This document shows positions 53,455 to 62,148 of a stretch of DNA of 64,000 nucleotides, piece by piece (position 1 is the first letter of the stretch; every line of letters begins with the position of its first letter). The translations under genes were made by a program, and so were the position numbers. Location: contig NZ_QEKH01000015.1 of the NCBI RefSeq assembly GCF_003096415.1, positions 62,001-126,000 on the forward strand, given 5' to 3'. The notes under the pieces were generated by a model. It saw only the letters and a program-made list of their open reading frames with translations, had not been told where the DNA came from and did no database searches. The stretch comes from Victivallis vadensis (GTDB lineage Bacteria; Verrucomicrobiota; Lentisphaeria; Victivallales; Victivallaceae).

Positions 53455-56262
53455 TCATGAAGCCTGTTTCTTCTGCAGCACAATGCCCAGCCCGAGAATC
53501 ACGGGAATCGTCAGGAACAGGTAAAAAAGCGGCATGTGCAAATCGGAAAAGGCGAGCGCCTTGTTGAATACTCCGCGGCTGACCAGCAGCATGTGTGTGG
53601 TCGGATACACGTTGCCGATCACGCGCCCGAATCCCTCCAGCGTCGTGACCGGGTTGATCAGGCCGCAGAACTGGACAGCCGGCAGCAGCGTGCCGATCAT
53701 GGTCAGGAACATCACCGCGATCTGGCTGCGCGTGACCGAGGAGGCCAGAAGCCCCATGCCGGTCGAGATGATGCAGTAAGCCAGCAGCGCCAGCACCAGC
53801 GTCGGAAGGCTTCCCTTGATCGGCACGTCGAATATCGTCACGGCCATCACCAGCAGCAGCAGGGAGCTGAGCATCGAAAACAGCACGTACGGCAGCTGTT
53901 TGCCCAACAGGAATTCCGCCCGGGTCAGCGGCGTCACATACAAGTTGATGATCGACCCCATCTCCTTTTCCCGGACCACCGCCAGCGCCGCGAGAATCGC
54001 CGGGATCATCATCAGCAGGATCGGAATCACCGCCGGAACCATCGCCGGCAGGCTCTTCACATCCGGGTTGTACCGGTAGCGCGTCTCGACGGAGGCCAGA
54101 GCCGGATTCTCAATGCCGGAGTGATATTTCGCCCGGTTCGCCAGCCATTCGGCGTGCATCGCTTTCACATAGCCCTGAACCGTCTCCGCCCGCATCGGCA
54201 TCGCACCGTCGATCCAGAACGCGACCTCCGGCGAATAGCCCTGATCGACCATCTTCCCGAATCCCGGCGGAAACTCCACGACCAGACTGAGCTCGCCGTT
54301 CCGCATACGGTGATCGAGGTCCCTGTAATCCCGGACCGGCGGCTTCTCCACGAAGTAGCGCGATCCGGCGATATTCAGCGCATAGTTCCGGCTCATTTCG
54401 CTCTGATCGCGGTCCAGAACCGCAAAGGAGAGGTTCTCCACGTCCATGCTGATGCCGTATCCCATCACCAGCATCAGCAGCAGCGCGCCGAACAGCGCCA
54501 GCGTCGCCCGGATCGGATCGCGGCCCAGCTCCAGATTCTCCCGCCAGCAGCAGCTGTACCAGCGCTGAAAGCTGAAGATCGAGGAAAAAAAGCGCGCGAA
54601 TTTCGACGGCTCCTTCTTCGGCTCCACCGCAGTCAGCACCGCCTTTTCCTCCGCCTCCGCCCCGGATTCCGGGTCCGCGTCGCGCAGGTAGCCGATGAAC
54701 GCGTCCTCAAGTGTTTCCGCACCGCGCGCCTTGACCAGCGCCGCCGGAGTGTCGCAGGCGAGCGATTTCCCGGCGTGCATCAGCGAAATGCGGTCGCAGC
54801 GTTCGGCCTCGTTCATAAAGTGGGTGGTGATGAAAATCGTGACCCGGTCGCGCCGCGACAGCTCGATGATCAGCTCCCAGAAGCCGTCCCGCGCCACCGG
54901 ATCGACGCCCGAAGTCGGTTCGTCCAGAATCAGGATCTGCGGCCGGTGCACCACCGCCGCCGCCAGCGAGAGCCGCTGCCGGATTCCGAGCGGCAGGTCA
55001 TCGGGGAAGCTATCCGCCACGCTCTGCAGCTGAAACCGGTCCAGCATCTCCCCGACGCGCGGAACCACATCCTTTTCCGGAATCCGGAACAGCCGGGCGT
55101 ACAGCAGCAGGTTCTGCCGCACGCTCAGTTCGCTGTACAAAGAAAACGTCTGGGTCATATAACCCAGTTGGCGGCGCACCGCCATATTGTCGTTGCCGAT
55201 CGGCTTGCCGAAAAGCCACGCTTCGCCTTCGGTGGCCGGCAGCAGGCCGGTCAGCATCCGCATGGTCGTGGTCTTGCCGCAGCCGTTGGAGCCGAGGAAA
55301 CCGAAAATTTCACCGCGCCGGATCCGGAAACTGACATGATCCACGGCGGTGAACGAACCGAACCGTTTGGTCAGTTCGCGCGCTTCAATCGCGATCTCCT
55401 CCCCGTCACCACCGGGCAGGGGCGGCACGACCAGCTCCTTGTGAGCCGCGCGCTTGCTCTCCGGCAGAAGCCGGATAAACGCGCTGTCCAGGGAGTCGCT
55501 GCCGGTTTTCTCCAGCAGCTCGCGCGGGGTGCCGGTGTCGAGGATTCTGCCGTCGTCCATCGCGATCAGCCAGTCGAACCGCTGCGCTTCATCCATATAG
55601 GCGGTCGCGACCATCACGCCCATCTGCGGCTGCTCCGCCCGGACATGGTCGATCAGGTCCCAGAACTGGCGGCGCGCCAGAGGATCGACGCCGGTGGTCG
55701 GTTCGTCCAGCACCAGCAGGTCGGGGTCGTGAATCAGCGCGCAGCAGAGGCCGAGCTTCTGCTTCATGCCGCCGGAAAGTTTGCCCGCGGGACGGTTCAG
55801 AAAGGGATACAGCCCGGTACTGCGCGTGAGCCGGTCGATCCGGCGGCGACGTTCCGCCGCGTCATGTCCGAAGAGGCGGGCGAAGAATTGCAGATTCTCC
55901 TCCACCGTCAGCGTGAAATAGAGGTTCTTTCCCAATCCCTGCGGCATATAGGCAATGCGCGGACAGATCCGGTTCCGGTGCGCTTTGCTGCGCATATCGC
56001 CCCCGAGGACGATCAATTCCCCGGTCTGCATCGCATGCGCCCCGGTGACCAGCGACAGCAAACTGGATTTGCCGACGCCGTCCGGCCCGATCAGTCCGAC
56101 CAGCAGCCGCGGGCGGATCTCCACCGACACCCGGTCCAGCGCCAGAGTCTTTCCGTAACGCAGGCTCAGTTCCGTGATCCGGACCACCGGCTCCCCGCTT
56201 CGGGGATATTCCGGCTTCCGTTCGCTCACGGCAGCCTCTTGAGTTCCAGAAACGCGGGCCAT
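53455..56262 (-). CDS. rbbA: RbbA-like fused ABC transporter (two ATPases and permease)
   Basis: 935 residues, close to E. coli RbbA (911). The first ATPase has Walker [10 protein letters not shown], signature LSGGMKQKL and Walker [14 protein letters not shown]. The second has GSNGCGKTT, a divergent signature LPLGIRQRL, and [12 protein letters not shown]. From about residue 560 an ABC-2 permease with six helices follows ([20 protein letters not shown]). The first Walker A has Asp where Asn/Ser is usual. The ATG at 56262 has GGAGG and overlaps the HlyD gene by 37 bases; a GTG at 56229 with an exact GTGA overlap is the alternative. RbbA has been called ribosome-associated, but this context favours export. 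Confidence 0.92.
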   Translation of the reverse strand: MARVSGTQEAAVSERKPEYPRSGEPVVRITELSLRYGKTLALDRVSVEIRPRLLVGLIGPDGVGKSSLLSLVTGAHAMQTGELIVLGGDMRSKAHRNRICPRIAYMPQGLGKNLYFTLTVEENLQFFARLFGHDAAERRRRIDRLTRSTGLYPFLNRPAGKLSGGMKQKLGLCCALIHDPDLLVLDEPTTGVDPLARRQFWDLIDHVRAEQPQMGVMVATAYMDEAQRFDWLIAMDDGRILDTGTPRELLEKTGSDSLDSAFIRLLPESKRAAHKELVVPPLPGGDGEEIAIEARELTKRFGSFTAVDHVSFRIRRGEIFGFLGSNGCGKTTTMRMLTGLLPATEGEAWLFGKPIGNDNMAVRRQLGYMTQTFSLYSELSVRQNLLLYARLFRIPEKDVVPRVGEMLDRFQLQSVADSFPDDLPLGIRQRLSLAAAVVHRPQILILDEPTSGVDPVARDGFWELIIELSRRDRVTIFITTHFMNEAERCDRISLMHAGKSLACDTPAALVKARGAETLEDAFIGYLRDADPESGAEAEEKAVLTAVEPKKEPSKFARFFSSIFSFQRWYSCCWRENLELGRDPIRATLALFGALLLMLVMGYGISMDVENLSFAVLDRDQSEMSRNYALNIAGSRYFVEKPPVRDYRDLDHRMRNGELSLVVEFPPGFGKMVDQGYSPEVAFWIDGAMPMRAETVQGYVKAMHAEWLANRAKYHSGIENPALASVETRYRYNPDVKSLPAMVPAVIPILLMMIPAILAALAVVREKEMGSIINLYVTPLTRAEFLLGKQLPYVLFSMLSSLLLLVMAVTIFDVPIKGSLPTLVLALLAYCIISTGMGLLASSVTRSQIAVMFLTMIGTLLPAVQFCGLINPVTTLEGFGRVIGNVYPTTHMLLVSRGVFNKALAFSDLHMPLFYLFLTIPVILGLGIVLQKKQAS

Positions 56263-57290
56263 TTCGCCTCCGAATCAAGCTTCACCCATGCAACGCCCGG
56301 AATCCCGGTCTTGACCATTTCCACATATTTTTTCAGAAGCGCCGGATCGATCCGCGCCTTGACCCGGAACATCAGCTTCTGCCGTTCCACCTGGGTTTCC
56401 ACCGTTTTCGGCGTGAACTGCGCGACGCTCGCGACATAGGAAACCTCCGCCGGAATCGGAATATCCGGCACCGCGTCAAGCACCAGCCGGACTTCCGCCC
56501 CGATCGGAACTTTGCCCGCAACCTCCTCCGGCAGGAAGAAGGTCATGTACACGTCGGTCAGGTCCACCAGATTCAACACGCGGCCGCCCGAGGAAAGCAC
56601 CTCGCCGGGCTGGGCGATCCGGTACTGAATCCGCCCCTCGCGGGGCGCCACCAGAAGGCTGTCGTCGATGTCGGCCTGAATGCGCGCGATATCGGCGTCC
56701 GCCGCCTGAATCGAAGCGGCCGCGCCGTCGGCTTCGGCTTTCGCCGCGCTGATCGCCGCCTCCGCCTGCTTCACCCCGGCCTGCGCCGCCGCCAGCTCGG
56801 CTTTCGCCGCAAGGAACGAGGTTTCGTCATCTTCATACTGCTGCTTGGAGGCCGCATCCGCCTGACTCAGGCGCTTGGAACGCTCGTAACGCTTGCGCGC
56901 TCCGTCGAGGGTGCTTTCCTTTTGCAGCACACCGGCTTTGGCCGCCTCCAACTCACTGACCCGGACCTCCACCATCGCTTTGGCGCTGGCCTCCGCCGTC
57001 ACCGCCTGCCGGCGCTGCGCTTTCGCCTGCTCCAGCTGCGCCTCCAGCACATTGGTCTGCATCAGCGCGAGCTTCTGCCCTTCGGTCACGAAGTCCCCCT
57101 CGTTGACCATGATCGTCTCGATCCGGCCAGCCAGTTTCGTCGCAATGCTGACCTCCGTGGCCTCCAGACGGCCGTTCCCGGAAACCAGATGGGCGTTGCC
57201 GTTCCGCTCCGCTTCCCGGTACGATTGGTAAAAATAGTATCCCGCTCCGGCCGCCACCACAACCACCAGCAGCCAAATGACCTTCTTCAT
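56226..57290 (-). CDS. HlyD-family membrane fusion protein
   Basis: 354 residues. One N-terminal membrane helix ([19 protein letters not shown]) is followed by a lipoyl-like half ([21 protein letters not shown]), a long Ala/Glu/Gln coiled coil (about 95-205) and the second half with [22 protein letters not shown], the usual closure of periplasmic adaptor proteins. It would link the RbbA/YhhJ pump to an outer-membrane channel; no TolC gene is in the window. AGGAGG nine bases before the ATG at 57290 decides the start over the GTG at 57299. First gene of the operon. Confidence 0.92.
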   Translation of the reverse strand: MKKVIWLLVVVVAAGAGYYFYQSYREAERNGNAHLVSGNGRLEATEVSIATKLAGRIETIMVNEGDFVTEGQKLALMQTNVLEAQLEQAKAQRRQAVTAEASAKAMVEVRVSELEAAKAGVLQKESTLDGARKRYERSKRLSQADAASKQQYEDDETSFLAAKAELAAAQAGVKQAEAAISAAKAEADGAAASIQAADADIARIQADIDDSLLVAPREGRIQYRIAQPGEVLSSGGRVLNLVDLTDVYMTFFLPEEVAGKVPIGAEVRLVLDAVPDIPIPAEVSYVASVAQFTPKTVETQVERQKLMFRVKARIDPALLKKYVEMVKTGIPGVAWVKLDSEAKWPAFLELKRLP

Positions 57291-57383
57291 ATCACACACC
57301 CTCCTCTGAATTCCCGCATTCCGCAGGCATACTCCCCAGGCATTGTTTCACGGCGGAGCACTCAGCCGTTAACCTGGTATTGA

Positions 57384-57412
57384 AGATATCACGCAACTGC
57401 GTTGTTTTCAAG
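57384..57412 (-). promoter_or_regulatory. Promoter of the HlyD-RbbA-YhhJ operon
   Basis: On the reverse strand TTGAAA (57412-57407), 17 bp, TATCTT (57389-57384). The spacer holds the inverted repeat ACGCAACTGCGT (57392-57403), a possible repressor site. Confidence 0.6.
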
Positions 57413-57568
57413 CGATATGCCCAAAAACAGTCCCGGCCGCCGGAAATGAGATGCGCCGTGACAGTCTCGGACAGTCAACGGTTTCGCCGTTGGATCACGT
57501 CCGGCAGGTGAAGCGCATCCCGCCACCGGAGGCATGTGTGGTTTTCCGGTAAATTTTGCGTTTTCCTC
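57413..57568. repeat. Fragment of the composite intergenic repeat
   Basis: Reverse-orientation relative of the 46.6-46.9 kb units: GCCGTGACAGTCTCGGACAG near 57455-57474, then the hairpin CAACGGtttcgCCGTTG at 57476-57492. No gene seen. Confidence 0.6.
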
Positions 57569-57597
57569 TTGACAAACGGAATCCGATTCGTTATAAC
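57569..57597 (+). promoter_or_regulatory. Intact promoter facing a decayed locus
   Basis: TTGACA, 17 bp, TATAAC. The spacer contains GAATCCGATTC (57579-57589), an operator-like inverted repeat. It lies directly before the regulator fragment at 57602. Confidence 0.7.
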
Positions 57598-57601
57598 TGA
57601 T

Positions 57602-57985
57602 GTGGCCTGCCGCCATACCAGCTACACGCTGATTCCGGCCTACGAACGGGCCGCGCGAATCGTGGACGCGTCGCCGCGCCCGCCGGCAGTGTTCTGCACG
57701 GCGCAGGAGCTGGCGATCGGGCTGAACCGCTACTGCCATGAACAGGGAATCACGGGCGGGCGCGAGCTGTCGGTCTGCTCTTTCGGCCAACCGGAGATGG
57801 CGCGAATGCAGGTGCCGTCGATCACGGTGACCGATCGGCCGCCGCCGGTGGAAGTCGCGGAGGAGATGATCCGCGATGTGATGGATTCCGGCGTCGGCGA
57901 ACCGGTCAAACTGATGTACCGCGCCGGCGTCGGCAATCTGATCGTCGGTGAATCCACCGGTCCCCTTACTCCATTGCAACACTGA
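57602..57985 (+). pseudogene. C-terminal remnant of a LacI/GntR-type sugar-responsive regulator
   Basis: About 128 codons open in one frame. It resembles the last third of a LacI-type ligand domain: SYTLIPAYERAARIVDAS, PPAVFCTAQELAIGLNRY, ELSVCSFGQPEMARMQVPSI, and a tail with VAEEMIRDVMD. The DNA-binding part and first lobe are missing; the promoter sits almost on top of the first codon. A deletion between promoter and gene end would give this. It precedes remnants of a pseudopilin and a beta-helix gene, the same order as intact loci nearby. Confidence 0.65.
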
Positions 57986-58002
57986 AAAAGAAGGATATCC
58001 GT

Positions 58003-58271
58003 ATGAGAACCAAATCGAACACAGCGCCTTTTCCCCGCCGCCCCCCGCGCCAATGTTTTCCGCACCCGCTCTCGGCCTCCTGCCGGATGCGGGAGGCACG
58101 GCACGAGGCGGACACGCCCCCCGCATCCCATGATTGCAGGCTGACTGCCATAGGATTTACATTGATTGAGCTGTTCGTGAACATTATTTATGAAATATGC
58201 AATCAGTTTTCGTATGACGTTCTGCGCAAAAGAGAGGAGTTGAGGGGAGAGAAAGCGGTGCGGAAAACCGC
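58003..58271 (+). pseudogene. Pseudopilin 5' remnant with truncated repeat cassettes (copy C)
   Basis: An ATG with AAGAAGGA upstream opens MRTKSNTA, then runs into cassette-tail sequence (GGCGGACACGCCCCCCGCAT, shared with copy B). GFTLIELFV follows at 58153-58179, then about 80 bases of cassette head (shared without gaps with copy A: LRKREELRGEKA-like codons). It then breaks into a beta-helix fragment. The pilin domain itself is absent. So one cassette tail and another cassette head flank a single FTLIEL motif. Confidence 0.75.
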
Positions 58272-58778
58272 AACTGGTCCAAGCCCCGCATGGGCGCTTT
58301 GAAAGAACATGAAATGCGCGGGCCGGTTTCCAAGCGGTTCGCCTTCGCCCCCGGAGCGGGCTTCCTCGCTTTCAACAACACCATTTTCCACGAGCACGGC
58401 AACTTCTTCAACAAGCCCGGCCCGCTGGAATGCGAACTGGTGAACTTCCGCTTCTTCAACAATATCATCGTGACCGCCGCATTCCACAAAAACGCCAAAT
58501 ACCGGGGAAGCCTGATGGAGTTCTACAACAATCTGGTCGTCTCGCCCGGCAGCGCCGAACAGTCGAAGCTGCTCGCCGGAGAAGGCGGCAGCGTGCTCGA
58601 CAGTGTGGAGGCGCTGCAATTGAAGGCCCCCGCCGATTACGATTTCTCCCCGCTCGAAAACAGTCCGGCCCGGAATGCGGGAACTACCGCGATCCACCCG
58701 GCTTCCCATGCCGACATCGGCGCAATACCGGCCGGAACCTCCTGGAAAATGCCGCCGGTCGGACCGCTGACCGACTGA
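58272..58778 (+). pseudogene. C-terminal remnant of a secreted beta-helix protein
   Basis: 169 codons in one frame. Hydrophobic, Asn-rich strands such as GFLAFNNTIFHEHGNFFN, VNFRFFNNIIVTAAF and SLMEFYNNLVVSPG are rungs of a parallel beta-helix. It closes with FSPLENSPARNAGTTAIHPASHADIGAI, the usual end of these proteins (compare YTLAAGSPGIGAGEPVPG in the gene at 18688). The signal peptide and front half are missing. An ATG at 58290 has no ribosome site. Confidence 0.75.
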
Positions 58779-58793
58779 TTTCGGCTCTCCGGC

Positions 58794-58822
58794 TTTCAAA
58801 AAACGCGCAATCGGGTTATATT
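58794..58822 (+). promoter_or_regulatory. Promoter of the MscS-type gene
   Basis: TTTCAA, 17 bp, TATATT, 44 bp before the ATG at 58867. Confidence 0.55.
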
Positions 58823-58866
58823 ATATGAAGAAGAATAAAACCCGATTACCCGGAGGAGGAGAGACG

Positions 58867-60120
58867 ATGATCGAATGGCTGGATACTTTACAGGAAGCCC
58901 TGAAGCCCTACCCATGGGCCTACAGCGCAATCGTAGCCGGAGTGCTGATCCTGGTCGCATTTCTGGTGAACTGGATCACCAAGCGCATCCTGCTGCGCGG
59001 CCTGCAGCGGCTGCTGAGCACACTCCCCGCCCACGACAGCGCCGAGAACAAAGTGCGGCTGGCGATCATCTCCCGGCTGGCCAACATCGTCCCGGCGCTG
59101 GTGCTCGCCTACGGTGCGGCGGCAATACCGGATGTGCATGAACCGCTGGAAATCGTGATCCGCAACGTGTGCAGCGCCTTTATCGTGCTGACGGTTTCAC
59201 TGGCGCTCGCGAAAATCCTCGACCTGGTCGAAATCACCTACAGCCGCCGTCCCGATGCCGCCGCCAAGCCGATCAAAGGGTATCTGCAGCTGCTGAAAAT
59301 TTTCATCTTCGCGGTAGCGGTGATCCTGATCGTCGCGACGCTGATCAACCGCAACCCGCTGATCCTGCTGTCGGGGCTCGGCGCGATGGCGGCGGTGCTG
59401 ATGCTGATTTTTCAGGATACCATCCTGTCGGTGGTCGCCGGCGTGCAGCTCGGCACCAACGACATGGTCCGTATCGGCGACTGGATCGAAATGCCCAGCC
59501 AGAACGCCGACGGCGACGTGATCGAAGTTGCGCTGCACACCGTCAAGGTGCGCAACTGGGACAAAACCATCACCACCATCCCGGTCCGCAAGCTGATCAC
59601 CGACTCCTTCAAAAACTGGCGCGGCATGCAGGAAACCGGCGGGCGGCGCATCAAGCGCGCCCTCTATCTGGATCAGCGCAGCGTGCGCTTCCTCGATGAC
59701 GCGGAGATCCGGCGGCTCGAAGATTTCGTGCTGCTCGACGACTATCTCGAACACAAAAAGAAGGAATTGGCCGACTGGAACGCCGAACTCGCCAGACGCG
59801 GCGCCAAGCCGATCAACGAACGACGGGTCACCAACCTCGGCACCTTCCGCGCCTATGTCGAACAGTATTTGCGCAATCATCCCGGCATCCATCAGGAGAT
59901 GACGCTGCTGGTGCGCCAGCTCCAGCCCGGAGCCACCGGTATTCCACTTGAAGTCTACTGTTTCACCAATGACACCCGCTGGGCCGTCTATGAAAAAATC
60001 CAGTCGGATATCTTCGACCATCTGCTGGCCATCCTGCCGGTCTTCGACCTGCGCGTCTTCCAGCAGTGCAGCGACACCTCCGGCATGGTCGTCACCTCCC
60101 CCGCGCTGATTTCGAAATAA
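58867..60120 (+). CDS. MscS-family mechanosensitive channel (YbdG-like)
   Basis: 417 residues, the length of E. coli YbdG (415). Five membrane helices are followed by the MscS beta domain: the pore helix region LILLSGLGAMAAVLMLIFQDTILSVVAGVQLG, then DWIEMPSQNADGDVIEVALHTVKVRNWDKTITTIPVRKLI, a close fit to the YbdG/MscM branch including its insert. It opens under membrane tension during osmotic down-shock. The ATG at 58867 has a GGAGGAGGAG ribosome site; an ATG at 58825 lies in the same frame but at the promoter. Confidence 0.9.
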   Translation: MIEWLDTLQEALKPYPWAYSAIVAGVLILVAFLVNWITKRILLRGLQRLLSTLPAHDSAENKVRLAIISRLANIVPALVLAYGAAAIPDVHEPLEIVIRNVCSAFIVLTVSLALAKILDLVEITYSRRPDAAAKPIKGYLQLLKIFIFAVAVILIVATLINRNPLILLSGLGAMAAVLMLIFQDTILSVVAGVQLGTNDMVRIGDWIEMPSQNADGDVIEVALHTVKVRNWDKTITTIPVRKLITDSFKNWRGMQETGGRRIKRALYLDQRSVRFLDDAEIRRLEDFVLLDDYLEHKKKELADWNAELARRGAKPINERRVTNLGTFRAYVEQYLRNHPGIHQEMTLLVRQLQPGATGIPLEVYCFTNDTRWAVYEKIQSDIFDHLLAILPVFDLRVFQQCSDTSGMVVTSPALISK

Positions 60121-60124
60121 CATG

Positions 60125-60159
60125 GGGATTTTGCCTTTGGCGACCAAAGGCAAAATCCC
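60125..60159. terminator. Bidirectional hairpin terminator
   Basis: Perfect 16-bp arms (60125-60140 and 60144-60159) with a three-base loop, between converging genes. No T-run on either side. Confidence 0.6.
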
Positions 60160-60164
60160 GCCAG

Positions 60165-62129
60165 TCAGGAGCGAGAGAAACGAAGCCAGAGATAACTGCG
60201 CTCGGCGGGGAGAGTGCAGGTGAGGCGATCAATTCCGGTGACTTCGAATTCTCCGTCTCCGGCGATCCGGCGGATTGTATATTCCCGCGGATCGACCGGC
60301 AGCTCGAACTCATGCCCGGATCGGCTGTCGAGGTCGCGCAGCAGGATCAGGTGACAGACGGATTCACCCGCCCCGACCGTGAAAAAACCGGATGTGGTCG
60401 TACCGTCAGGGCAGGGGCCGACCGGCAGCGTGACCCCACTGTACAGCTCTTCGCGGTACGCTTTCCAGACCGGCACGATTTTTTTCAGCGCCTTGCGGCA
60501 CGTTTCCGACAGCGAGCCGAGTTCGCACCAGATCAGGGGGGAAGCCGCCATCACCGAACAGAAAATCCAATCCATCGGATAGTGGACCGGAGCGAGCGGG
60601 TCAGCGGCGTACTTCTCCTGGTTCCGTTCCGGATTCAGGCATTCGAAGCGCAGCCGCACCGGCGGAATCGCCTGCGCCAGCTGCCACAGGTTGCGGAACG
60701 TGGCGTAGGGCCACCAGCGGCGCCAGTCGGAATAGCGGTTCTCCACGAACAGCGTCCCGAATTCCGGCATGCCGAAGTAGCCGGGGCGCACTTCGGCGGT
60801 CACGTCGAGGTCGAAGGTCAGCTTTGCGCCGCTGCGCTCCATCGCGCTCCGGAAAAAGCGGCGCAGGTTGGCTTCGCCTTTGCGGGTGCGTGATTTGACG
60901 CCGTCGATCTTGATCCATTCCACTCCGAACTCCCGCTCGAAGCGGCAGACGGTTTCCACATCCTTCTCCCAGTTCGCGAAATCGTCGGCGGAGTCGGGGG
61001 AAAACCAGAGGCCGATGCCGACGCCCAGTTTCGAGGCTCTCTCCGTCAAGGGAGCAAGACCGTTCGGGAAACGCCCCGGATGCACCTTCCAGAAATCCGG
61101 GTTCACCGCGTGATACCCCTCCCAGACGCCGCCTCCGGCCTGCTGCGCCGCGCTGGAATTGACCGTGACGCCGCTCTGCCAGCCGTCGTCGATCTGACAG
61201 GCGTCGAGGCCGATCCCGGCGGCGATTTCCAATTCCCGGAGCATGAACTTCTCATTCAGCGCCTGATCCCGGTTGCGGTCGCCCCAGGTGTTGCTGATCG
61301 CGATTCCGTCCCGGCCGCAGCGCGGCGGGCGAAGCTCCCGCTGAAACTCCTGCAGCGCGCGCGTCAGGCCGCAGCGGCCGCCGGAATAGCCGATCGCCGC
61401 CCACGGATAACGGTCGCCGTGCAGACGCAAACTCCGGCAATCCCATTCAAAATCGACCGGGTCGGCAATCGGACGGGATTCCGGCAGCGGCGCCAGCTTC
61501 AGCAGCGCGATCCCCTCCCCGGAAAGCGGGCTCTCCACCGCCCACAATACCCCCCGCAGCCGCAACGGTTCGACCGGCCCGAGCCGGTATTCGCGAATAT
61601 CGAGCAGATTGTCGTGCCGGTCGGTCTGGTCCGCAAAGCGGAATTCCAGCAGCCGCAGATGCGGCGAGGCTGCTTCCAGATTTTCGCAGCATTCGAAAGC
61701 GGCGGACCTCTCCGCTTCCGGGGCCGGATCGATCTCCAGCCCGGTCGGGCCGGCGGCTTCCGCCACGGCGGCGGCCGCCAATTCGGACTCCCGTTCCACC
61801 GTGATTGCGGCGGCCCCGGCGGTCACCGCGAAATGATAGCGGGCGGTTCCAAGCTCCAGCCGGGCGTGCAGCGCCGGAGCGCCGGTACAGGTCAGCGGCG
61901 CGGCGAACGTCTCCCACCGCGCATCGGAAATTCCGGCGGCGATATCCGCCGGAACCAGCAGCTCCCGGCCGTCCAGCCGGACCGACAACGGCGAAAGCCC
62001 CTCCGGGAGCACCAGCCAGCGCCGTTCGAACCGGCGGTTGCCGACCGCGACGACTCCGGCTTCATAGACCGCAAAACAGCCCTCCGGCACGACAGCCCCC
62101 GGAACGGGCGTTGACGAAAGCATCATCAT
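60165..62129 (-). CDS. GH36-like glycoside hydrolase (alpha-galactosidase type)
   Basis: 654 residues with no signal peptide. A beta-sandwich N-terminus (1-270) precedes a clan GH-D barrel. Marks: GLDACQIDDGWQ (about 305-316), LGVGIGLWFSPDS, WIKIDGVKS with the nucleophile Asp (about 407), FDLDVTAEVRPGYF, and a C-terminal beta domain. The Asp for the acid/base is probably the late one near YPMDWIFCS but this is not firm. Reaction: likely removal of alpha-galactosyl or related end groups in the cytoplasm. AGGAAAGG supports the first of three consecutive ATGs (62129). It starts 19 bases after the membrane-protein gene. Confidence 0.75.
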   Translation of the reverse strand: MMMLSSTPVPGAVVPEGCFAVYEAGVVAVGNRRFERRWLVLPEGLSPLSVRLDGRELLVPADIAAGISDARWETFAAPLTCTGAPALHARLELGTARYHFAVTAGAAAITVERESELAAAAVAEAAGPTGLEIDPAPEAERSAAFECCENLEAASPHLRLLEFRFADQTDRHDNLLDIREYRLGPVEPLRLRGVLWAVESPLSGEGIALLKLAPLPESRPIADPVDFEWDCRSLRLHGDRYPWAAIGYSGGRCGLTRALQEFQRELRPPRCGRDGIAISNTWGDRNRDQALNEKFMLRELEIAAGIGLDACQIDDGWQSGVTVNSSAAQQAGGGVWEGYHAVNPDFWKVHPGRFPNGLAPLTERASKLGVGIGLWFSPDSADDFANWEKDVETVCRFEREFGVEWIKIDGVKSRTRKGEANLRRFFRSAMERSGAKLTFDLDVTAEVRPGYFGMPEFGTLFVENRYSDWRRWWPYATFRNLWQLAQAIPPVRLRFECLNPERNQEKYAADPLAPVHYPMDWIFCSVMAASPLIWCELGSLSETCRKALKKIVPVWKAYREELYSGVTLPVGPCPDGTTTSGFFTVGAGESVCHLILLRDLDSRSGHEFELPVDPREYTIRRIAGDGEFEVTGIDRLTCTLPAERSYLWLRFSRS

Positions 62130-62148
62130 GGAATACCTTTCCTGAAAT

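Noticed and set aside
53536-56439. A 967-codon forward open frame opposite the RbbA gene
   Set aside because: It is low in hydrophobic structure and rich in His/Gln/Arg; the reverse strand encodes two intact ATPase domains and a permease.
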